Positions 21,701 through 30,268 of a stretch of DNA of 60,000 nucleotides are shown in pieces (position 1 is the stretch's first letter; each line of letters opens with the position of its first letter). A model generated the notes under the pieces. The model was not told where the DNA came from. It saw only the letters and a list, made by a program, of their open reading frames with translations, and searched no databases. Location of the stretch: contig MNCI01030540.1 in assembly GCA_015680685.1 (NCBI GenBank), forward strand, positions 73,203-133,202, read 5' to 3'. Made by a program: the position numbers and the translations under genes. Source of the stretch: Gnetum montanum. Lineage: Eukaryota > Streptophyta > Gnetopsida > Gnetales > Gnetaceae.

Positions 21701-22688
21701 TTCAGGTGTGAACAGATAACTACCTCAAAGTTGTCCAATATGAAGGACAAGAAATCAGGCGCACCTTCTTTGAACCAAACCCCATTGTGTTCCACGGTTA
21801 GGTCCAGGGTAGGCTCGTTCGCATCCATGGGACCAAACCACGTTAACACCCCAACAAGCTCAACCATGAGGAGAAAAGGCTTGGTGTCCCTGCAAACAGC
21901 CAGAGTACCAACGTAAAATTAGCTACATAGCAAAACAACACAAACAATCAAGGTTCGCAGCGTAGACTGACACTTAGAAAAATTTTATAACTTTTTACGC
22001 TCAACATATATGCTGTCAAAACCTAGCGTAGACGCTGCCCACATTTATTTATGCTAACCCTCGAACCTCTTACCCTCAGCGTATACACCACAGAAGTGGC
22101 CAGTGTAAATAGTCTATGCTATACATTGAGCAAACAGTCTACACCAGAAACATAAAAAACAAGCCTACGCTACGTCATACTTAAAAGAACAAATGTGTAC
22201 GCTCAGCGTATACGCCGAAGAAACCCTCAGCGTATACATTGTCACAATGAAAACAGAACTTACGCTGACAGAACAGAAAACTTACGCTGATCAAACTTCG
22301 TGCATAGAGAATTTATTACGCCATGGTTTACGCTGATATAATCATGCAGGAAAAGTGTTTACGTTGATAAAATCGATCACGCCCTGACAGTCTACACTAA
22401 CCCGACTCTACGCTATGAATTTACGCTCGGCGTATATGCCGAAACCCTCTACTCTAACCTGTTACGCTGGGCGTATACGCTCAGCGTATACGTTGAGACT
22501 ATGTACAAGACTTTCTACGCTATGAAAGTAATAAACAGAAATAGGATCAGAGCCTACTTGTGCGATGTTCTAGGCCATGATGGAATCCTTGGCCGAGGTA
22601 GGCACTGCAACATAGCTTCGCTCTCCTCCGCGAAGGTCAAGTCAGGACTCTTTCTCCCCTGCCCTTCCACCTCCTTGCCCTTGCCCAT
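18798..22688 (-). pseudogene. Element A antisense gene: multi-exon ORF of unknown function
   Basis: Opposite to the element, between protease and RT. Predicted exons (minus): 22688-22558, 21889-21440, 21363-21095, 21008-20115, 20030-19867, 19781-18998, 18899-18798. Introns have GT...AG ends, and the reading phase is kept across the first four junctions. Total about 930 codons. Exon 1 gives MGKGKEVEGQGRKSPDL; exon 2 has DNTLFLAVRAHTLFQNP; exon 3 ARGWLDKDWSDQGP; exon 4 IKGVKVIFHLSLEFFSNLFG; exon 6 a charged, coiled-coil-like part with HKWGQDEKNHKH and VDKGKALANIDLGL; exon 7 an acidic tail. Damage: TAG at 20506, TAGs in exon 6, and the fifth donor GT changed to AT. Copies in B (46980-51714) and C (30269-34702) match at protein level. 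I do not recognise the family. Exon 4 distantly resembles the putative plant transposon protein domain; that is weak. Confidence 0.8.
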
Positions 22689-22850
22689 CTCGGCGTCTAC
22701 GCTGGGATTGATAGCTCACACTGGGGTCTAAGTCTGGCGTCTACGCCGAGGTTTAAGTTTGGCGTTTACGCTGGGGCTTGAGTTTACGCTTACGCTAGGT
22801 TCCGCAGTTTACGCTTACGCTTGCTGAGATGCTTACGCTCAAAAATGCAA
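21960..22850 (-). repeat. TACGCTG/GCGTATACGC cluster in intron 1 and 5' region of the A antisense gene
   Basis: More than 25 LTR-like words (TACGCT, AGCGTA, GCGTATACGC) from intron 1 (21900-22557) through the 5' UTR (22690-22850). The words stop at the exon 1 coding part and are absent from the later introns. The same words fill the A LTRs and leader. Confidence 0.8.
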
Positions 22851-22876
22851 TGTAACAAATGAAGCTCCCCCCCCCC

Positions 22877-22884
22877 TTTATATA
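22877..22884 (-). promoter_or_regulatory. TATA box of the A antisense gene
   Basis: TATATAAA on the minus strand, in the context CGCTATATAAAGGGGG, 189 bp upstream of the antisense ATG at 22688. The spacing fits a start near 22845 and a 5' UTR of about 160 bases. C has CATAAATAGAGG at 30111-30122, 149-158 bp before its ATG; B has only a weak CCTATAGAG near 51763. Confidence 0.65.
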
Positions 22885-23074
22885 GCGCTCCGTTGACGCT
22901 GCCGCCGCCGCTTACGCCGCCGTTGCTCCTTTTTTGGCATTTTGTGCCTTTTTACTTTTTTTTCTTTTCACTAAAATTTGCCCAGAAAAAATAATAAAAA
23001 CTTATAAAAAATAGAAATTACTACATCCTGGTTCCCCTGTGGACCCCATTTCATATGTTTACGCCAAGCATTCT

Positions 23075-23195
23075 AGCATAAGCTGCCATTACGGCCCAGT
23101 ATGGCCTTAAACTGCCATTACGGCCCGGTAAGGCCTTAAACTGCCACCTAGGGCCTGGTAAGGTGTTAAACTGCCATGCGTCCCGATGTGACGAT
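23075..23195 (+). repeat. TAAACT-type array before RT, element A (array 2)
   Basis: Four units of about 33 bp, e.g. CTGCCATTACGGCCCRGTA followed by the core GGCCTTAAACTGCCA. It lies between the antisense promoter and the pol start. Confidence 0.85.
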
Positions 23196-23296
23196 AATCC
23201 ATCATGCACATACACATCATTTAAAACGACCAAAGAAACATAGAACATTACCCATTAGCTCATTCTGCTCTCTATTTATTGGCAAGAGCAAGCCCG

Positions 23297-26200
23297 ATGG
23301 ATCGCCAACACTTAACCGAATCATTAATTATCGATGAACCATATGGCAAAATTACAAGGAACATCAACACGAGCCTCATCCACCTAAGTTCATCAATGGA
23401 AGATGCAGTCATCACCTCAACACAGCAAATAATAGATGACTACAAAGACATGATAAAATCCCTCGACATAGAAGCTGAAAACATCACCAAAGACCCGTTG
23501 TCCGAAACCCCCATAACCATGCCCAATGGGGAAATCAAAATACTAAAGTTAAGCACATTACTAAAACCGCAATTAGCCACAAACATTGAGAACATGCTTA
23601 GGAAAAATATGAAAGAATTCGCTTGGTCCTATATAGATATGCCTGGGTTAGATCCCCGAATTGTCCAACACAATATTATCCTTGACCCGAAGTTGAGACC
23701 AGTAAAACAAAAAGCACGAAAGGTTAAACCCGAGGTGGCCTTAGCAGTTCACAATGAGATCACCAAACTTTATCAAGTTGGCTTCATTTGAGCTGATGAT
23801 TACGCCGAATGGGTATCCAACATGGTCATTGTCCCGAAGAAGAATGGAAGCATTCGCCTATGCATTGACTTCCAGGATTTAAATGTTGCAACCATAAAAG
23901 ATGATTTTCCTCTACCCAGCATCGATCAACTTGTTGACTCAACTACTGGGCACACACTATTATCTTTTATGGATGGCTTCTCGGGATACAACCAGATATG
24001 TATTAACCCAGAGCATCAGCTCCAAACTACCTTTATGACACCATGGGGAACCTTTTGCTACACAATGATGCCTTTTGGTCTCAAGAACACTGGGGCCACG
24101 TATCAAAGAGCCATGACATTCATATTTAGTGATTACATGTTACACTCACTCAACGATTACATGGATGACATTGTAGTTAAATCAAAGACAGAGGAACAAT
24201 ATGTACAAGATCTCGACTTAGTATTAAAGCGTTGTTTAAAGTATGAATTGAGACTCAACCCGAAAAAATGTATCTTTGGCATCAAGACAGTGAAAATGCT
24301 AGGATTTATAGCCTCAGAAGTAGGGATACGAGTAGACCCCGATAAGGTTAAAGCCATAACGAACCTGAAACCACCAGGAAACCTTACCAAACTTCGAGGT
24401 CTACAAGGTAGATTGCAGTTTATGAGGCACTTCATAGAAAAATTGACAGACAAACTAAACCCTATGAACCACCTGTTACGTAAAAACATCCATTTTGAAT
24501 GGACTCCACAGTGCCAACAAGCATTCAATGACATGAAAATGGCACTTGCCCGGTTATCCACGGTTTATCCACCTCAAAACGATAAACCATTTTACATCTA
24601 CCTTGCTACTTCGGATTCATCCATCGCGTCTATGCTTTGCCAGAAACGAGATGACGAAACCGAAGTCCCTGTATATTACTTAAGCCATGCATTAGTTGCC
24701 CACGAGAAAAGGTATAATGGCGGGGAGAGGTCTTGTTTAGCTTTGGTCTTCTCTTTGAGAAAGTGGCGACATTACCTCTTCCGCAACCAAGTTAATATAA
24801 TTTGCAAGGATAATGTGGTAAGGGCCATAACAAGAAACATTTACGAAATGAGTCGGATAGCCTGCTGGAAAGCCATGATAGCAAAGTTTGACCTACGTTA
24901 CATAGCGCAATCATCGATTAAGGGTCAAGCCATAGCAAGTCAAATGGCCACGTCACCAACACGCGATCAAGCGATAATAGAGCCAGAATTCCCAGATGAG
25001 GATATAAGCGCAATAGACATAGTGCCCAACGACTACGATGCCATTCTAAAATTTGATGGAGCATCCACCTCTCGAGGGGGAAGTGCAGCCGCTATCATCA
25101 CTTATCCCTCCGAGGAGATCAGACCCTTTGCTTATCGTTTCAACTTTCATTGTACAAACAACATAGTAGAGTACGAAGGTCTCCTTAGAGGTCTCGCGGC
25201 AGCATTGGCTTTAGACATCACACGGCTTGTGGTCAGAGAAGACTCGCAACTAGTCATAAACCAGGTCACAGATGTCTATACATGTAAAGCCCAACACTTA
25301 CAACCATACTGTGACCTCGCAAAACACCTAACAAGGCGATTCGAAAACATCAATGTGCAACACATCTCTAGAAATGACAACACCATCGTAGATGCACTAT
25401 TCACGTTGGCATTAAACATATCGCTTGACATGTTCCACACATTGCCAAGCTCCATAACCAGTTGTACTGAACCAATCACTGATATCCTCAACACATTGCC
25501 AATCGCATCTGTTAGTACAACGCACGCGATAGAATGGTATGACGACATAAAAGAATACCTTCTACGCGGCGAGACACCACGACATCTAATGAATGCACAA
25601 AAGGATGCAGTACGAAAGCATTCTAAGTAGTACACCCTAGTAGGGGACACATTGTGTCGTAGATCCTACGAAGGCATATTGCTAACATGCGTTAGCAGTA
25701 CCGATGCCCAAACCATTGTCGAACAAGTACACGACGGACTATGCAGAGGACACATAGCATCAAAAGCCATGGCAACAAAAATAAGACGTTTAGGCTACTA
25801 TTGGCCACACATGGAATACAACTATTTTTCCAAGGTCACAACATGTAGTACTTGTCAAAAACATAGCAATCTAATACATGTCCCACCAAATGAGTTACAT
25901 ACAACGCAAATCACATGGCCCTTTCAAAAGTGGGGATTGGACCTTATCGGCCCGATAACACCCTCATCTTCTGCAGGGCATAGTTTCATCATAACCGTAA
26001 TCGAATATTTTACAAAGTGGGTAGAAGCTACTCCCCTTCGAAAAACTACATCTAAACATGTATGCAACTTCATTCTCGAAAATATTGTAACCCGCTTTGG
26101 CATTCCCATGACAATCATCACTAACAACGGGCCACAATTTAGTAGTGCCAAGACCAAAACCTTTTGCGAAAGTCTAGGGACCAAACACTCATTTTCATCC

Positions 26201-26773
26201 CCTTACTATCCTCAGAGCAATGGGCAAGCAGAGGCGACAAACAAAATGATTATTACAATACTCAAAAAGATGCTCACCCAAAGCAAGCGAAGATGGCACG
26301 AACAATTGATATACGCATTGTGGGCATACTGTACTACACACCGAACTTCAACAAGTAAAACACCATATAGCCTTGTTTATGGTTCAGAAGCCGTTTTACC
26401 TTTGGAATTACAGGTACCATCTTTAAGGATCACAGTTTCCGGACTCCTCGACGATGGGCAAAACAATGATCTGCGCATCATTGACCTCGACTCGGTATAG
26501 GAAGAACGCATACGCGCACTTGATCAGATCAAATGGTATCAAAAACAACAACGACAATGACATCGGCATGAAATCCATAAGCGCCCCATCAAAGAAGGTG
26601 AGTTTGTACTAAAGGCAGTTTGGGAACACCCAGAAAAATTCTTAGCCAACTAGAAAGGGCCTTACTTGGTCACCAAAGCATTCGACAACGGAGCATTCAA
26701 GCTCGCTGATATGGAACGGAATGAGTTTGCCAATCCAACCAACCACTTGTACTTAAAACCGTTCTACCTTTAA
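23297..26773 (+). pseudogene. pol: Element A pol: RT, RNase H, archaeal-type RNase H, integrase; point stops only
   Basis: One frame of 1159 codons from ATG 23297 (in frame from 23279) to TAA 26771. An N-terminal extension comes first (SETPITMPNGEIKILKL), then RT from EITKLYQVGFI, active site YMDD at 24158-24169, LNPKKCIFGIK, RNase H 1 (YYLSHALVAHEKRYNGGERS, about 24675-24735), the archaeal-type RNase H (FDGASTSRGGSAAA at about 25051; TNNIVEYEGLL; REDSQLVINQV), and integrase: HDGLCRGH...CSTCQKH, first Asp in WGLDLIGP, second Asp replaced by Asn at 26123-26125 (TNNGPQF), Glu in NGQAEATNK. Stops: TGA 23789 (CGA in the relatives), TAG 25628 and 26498, TGA 26558, TAG 26654 (Trp). Dual RNase H is diagnostic of the Tat lineage. 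There is no chromodomain. Confidence 0.93.
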
Positions 26774-26779
26774 GTACAA

Positions 26780-27320
26780 GCTCAGGTACGTGAGAGTCCT
26801 AGTATCATGACTATAAACTGATACCATAGAGAAGCCTGGCATCATGACTATAAATTGATACCATAGAGAGTCCTGGCATCATGACTATAAACTGATACCA
26901 CAGAGAGTCCTGGCATCATGACTATAAACTAATACCACAGAGAGTCTTGGAATCACGACTTAAAACTGATACCACAGAACAGTCCTAGATTATGACTTAA
27001 AACTGATACCACAAAACAGTCCTAGATTATGACTTAAAACTGATACCACAGTTCGTCCTGGAATCATGACGATAAACTGATACTACACAATGTCCGCAGT
27101 GACGATAAACTAGCACTAGTCCAACACGACAGTAAACTGCCACCGTTGCCTTCATCAGAGTCCTCTAAGACTATAAACTGGTTCGCCTCTTCATGGTCTA
27201 CTAAGACTCAAAAACTGGCAGCGTAACGTCCGCCACGATGCTAAATGGGCAATGTCCAATGGGTCATGACATAAAACTAACCCATCACAGTCTACCAAGA
27301 CTATAAACTGGTAGGTTCAT
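26780..27320 (+). repeat. TAAACT-type array after integrase, element A (array 3)
   Basis: About 13 units of 30-40 bp; the first eight are regular: GAGTCCTGGCATCATGACTA followed by TAAACTGATACCACA. Later units diverge but keep TAAACTGGC. Starts right after the pol stop. Confidence 0.9.
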
Positions 27321-28364
27321 TTCTAGTTCCTCAATCAGCCGCCACATTCAAACTTCATCAGAATCACTCCATCGCTCTTCATCAGACAATCCCACCAACG
27401 TCGCTGCCACTCATCTACAATGCCTGAGATCGCCTCCAATGTCTTGGTCACTGTGTAAGTCTAAGCTTGCTTATTCACTCATGGTTTTCTTATCTCCTTG
27501 GAGTTATGTTTGCAGGATGACACCCAGAGGTTTTCACACAAGAATGCATCTCACCACAAGCAACAAGATGGGACAACGTTCACAACCCACGAGGCAAGAC
27601 TAAATCGAGTCATTCACTAGTACATCCCCATTTCCCAATGCGTTCACTATCGACTCCTGCATACACTCTACTCTGCCACACCATTGATACACCTAGTACA
27701 TTCAAACTTTTGTAGCACTCTGAAGCTGTTACAACACAAAACATAGAACTTGAGCATGAGTACAAAATCAAAGCAAAGTTTATTCCAAAAAAAAATGAGA
27801 CCCCAGGCAATTCCCATAAGCCCCAGGCGGGAAGGCAATTGTCTCAAAACCAAGTACTCATGTCAAAACAATCAGAACACATCCAGTTGCATGACTTTGG
27901 CTCTCCACCAACAGATCCCCTAAACAAAGGATCTCTGTTCCTCCAAAGCATGCAATGCATGAAAACATGGCTTTGGCTCTCCGCCAACAGGTTCCCCCCT
28001 CAACATTAAAAAGGGTTCTTGTTCCTCCAAAGAATGTAACACATTCTCTCGTGGCTTTAGTCTCGCCAACAAGCTCTCTTGAGCACTAACCAAGAGTCTT
28101 GTTCCACCAAAGGACGCACGTTGCATGTCTGAACTCCAAGTCTGCTACATACTGGCTATTGCCAAGGATCAGCATGCCACATATCTAAGCATCCCCCTTT
28201 CCAAGCACAATCCCTGGGATCAGTTATCAATCCTCGCAATCTCCACGACCCCTAGATACAAAATTCCACTTTCCTAATCCCATGTACTACTGAACATGGC
28301 ACGATGACGTCTAGTCAAGCGGCAACGGACAAAGTCTCTATCAGGTTGCTTGTGGTGTTTTTCA
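27321..28364 (+). other. Element A 3' noncoding region
   Basis: No supported ORF. Short stretches are shared with the same region of B, such as GCCCCAGGC and GAAGGCAATT (A 27820-27840; B 57121-57142), and a degenerate repeat with GGCTTTGGCTCTCCRCCAAC recurs at 27895-28110. No envelope-like ORF is present between integrase and LTR. Confidence 0.65.
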
Positions 28365-28421
28365 CTTCTTTGTCGACGCTTCTCAAGTCAATTCCTCCAA
28401 ACGTCAACAAAGAGGGGCTAA
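28365..28421 (+). promoter_or_regulatory. Polypurine tract in an inverted repeat, element A
   Basis: The tract AACAAAGAGGGG (28406-28417) primes plus-strand DNA; the LTR follows at 28422. The 14-mer CGTCAACAAAGAGG (28402-28415) pairs, with two mismatches, with CTTCTTTGTCGACG (28365-28378) across a 23-base loop. The same layout is at 57531-57583 (B), 4428-4480 (C, minus) and 1301-1352 (D, minus). Confidence 0.75.
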
Positions 28422-29501
28422 TGAAACACCACAAGATTCGGAGCTTAGTACTTTTCCAACACCAAGCAGGTCCTTGGGACCCCAGACTACAACAGCTACA
28501 TTTGGCATCAAACATGGCAACTTCGGAGGTCAGATGGTCAATTTTCACTAAGTATGTAGTTCCAGCACTACAAAGCGAGATTTGGCACAAGGCAGAAACC
28601 ATCAGCGTATACGCCCAGCGTATACGCCTAGCACATCAGCGTATACGCCCCAGCGTATACGTCCAGCATTCATCAGTGTATACGCCCAGCGTATACGCCC
28701 AACGTATATGCTAGCGTCCATACCATCTCCACTCGAGTTCGCATACGCCCAGCGTATAAGCCCTGCATATACGCCCGGTGTATACGCCTGCCTAATACAG
28801 CGTATACGCCTAGCAGATGTAATATATTGTATATTTGTAAATCTTATGTACCTGATCAATGTGCCACGTGTCTCCTAACCCAAGTCTAGCGTAACAACCG
28901 GTATAAAAGCCCCAATTTCCCACTTGAACAAGGAGGCTGGCAAAATCTGAAATCATACCAAAGAGCAATTACACTGAGAACCAGAGCACAAAAATCTCTT
29001 ACGCTAGACAACCCTGTATGCTGAGCATACAGTCTCTATGCCAGCTTACAGTGTGATCCAGCCGTAGTCGTCCTTGCATCCACCGGGGCTTTTGTCCGCC
29101 TTGTGTTCCACTCACAACTGCGTTTGACCGATGCATGTATTTTCATTCCGTAATACCATTGTTACATTTTCTTCCTACAATTTTTTACAATCCGCATTAA
29201 TTCTTGCACGTATTCTATCTACGCTTGTTTATGTCTACGCTCTGTTCACATTGTTTACACTATTTATGCTATTTACACTCTAATTCACGCTCGTTACGCA
29301 GTTTACATATAACCTAGCGTATAGTACTTCGGTGTACGTTCGAAGAAATCCTTGTCTGATCCGCATGCGAACCACCAAAGGTACTCTACCTTCGTTCACT
29401 CCAGCTCACCCTCAGGCGAAGGTAGGGTCTTTTGTGCATGTCCTACAATCCCACGATCTCTGTTTCCTTCCAGCCAGAGACCGACGATTTCGGGCAGTAT
29501 A
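28422..29501 (+). mobile_element. Element A 3' LTR
   Basis: 1080 bp, starting TGAAACACC and ending CAGTATA (final CA mutated to TA). It carries a GTATACGC cluster at 28602-28810, G-box 28865-28872 and TATA box 28902-28909. The target duplication GGGTC follows at 29502. Confidence 0.94.
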
Positions 29502-29940
29502 GGGTCATGGCAGACTGTTAAGGCATAAGAGTGAAGAACTACTAAAGGTGCAAGATTGCTGATGTAAGATGTGAAGTTGTGAAACTATCAATAAGCAAAT
29601 GCCAAGCTGCTAGTTTAGTGTCATTTCGGACTGCCAAATTACGACATGCAAAATAATAGTATGCGATACGAGAAACTTCGAGTATGAGAAGTACCCAATT
29701 GTTAATGTGCAAATACAAATTGCAGATAAAAAAACATGATATCACTAGAAATTGTGACACCACCTATGTGGAAGAAGATGTAAAAACCACTGATGTAAGC
29801 ATGCGGCATCATTAGTTTAATGTCATTGCAGACTGCAACTGTAACAGGTTGAAACTGCTAGTTTAGGGTCTTTTTGGACTATTAGGGGTGCAACTATGCT
29901 AGGATTGCTAGTTTAAGGTCTTTTTGGATCCTTAATAAAA
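29502..29940 (-). repeat. TAAACT-type array before RT, element C (array 2, continued)
   Basis: Four clear units in minus orientation (plus-strand GCTAGTTTAGTGTC, ATTAGTTTAATGTC, GCTAGTTTAGGGTC, GCTAGTTTAAGGTC at about 29608, 29813, 29859 and 29903). The array is split from its fifth unit at 12195-12211 by element A. Confidence 0.78.
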
Positions 29941-30268
29941 AAATATATTATTTTTTTTGTTTTCGGGAAGGTAAGTAGCTGGCTTGAAGCGTGTCGAGGC
30001 TTTAATGCTAATAGTTCTATGATGTCATAGCGAGCATGCTACGCTGTACGACGTGCTCCACATTAATTGGAGAGAGAGAGAGGCAAGTTTCCTTGCCTTA
30101 TCATTATGACCATAAATAGAGGTTAAACCCTGGAAATTTTGCCATTTTCACCGTAAGAGCATAGAGCCCACATCAGAGCACAAGGTGATTTCGGAGTGTG
30201 AAGCAATTGTGTTAACTGGCCAGTAAGGTAAGTTTTATAGTGAAAGGTGTAAATCTTTAAGCAGGACA
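29941..30268 (+). promoter_or_regulatory. Upstream region of the C antisense gene
   Basis: A TATA-like CATAAATAGAGG at 30111-30122 lies about 150 bp before the antisense ATG (30269). Upstream, 30020-30060 has GCTACGCTGTACG-type words like the C LTR motif. A short GA run is at 30070-30082. Confidence 0.55.

Larger units (their letters stand above)
12212..29501 (+). mobile_element. Element A: Tat-type Ty3/gypsy retrotransposon, complete, innermost
   Basis: 17.3 kb. The left end TA(AAACACC) corresponds to TGAAACACC in its other LTR; the right ends are GTACA/GTATA. The target duplication GGGTC is perfect (12207-12211; 29502-29506). It is the best preserved of the three: RT-IN keeps one frame over 3.4 kb with only point stops, and YMDD is intact. 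Gag-pro has frameshifts, and the second integrase Asp is Asn, so it cannot be autonomous now. In the first ~143 bp of the LTRs I count nine differences by eye. It is inserted in a spacer array of C. Confidence 0.95.

Noticed and set aside
26501-26773. Integrase chromodomain
   Set aside because: The C-terminus has the KGPYLVT...FKLADM fold common to Tat integrases and ends soon after; no aromatic-cage chromodomain motif.
26780-27320. Regular repeat-and-spacer look suggesting a CRISPR array
   Set aside because: Units are degenerate over their whole length, there are no unique spacers, and the context is a plant retrotransposon 3' UTR.
27321-28421. Envelope-like ORF between integrase and 3' LTR
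   Set aside because: No ORF of useful length or with membrane segments on the plus strand in A or in the same region of B (56421-57587).
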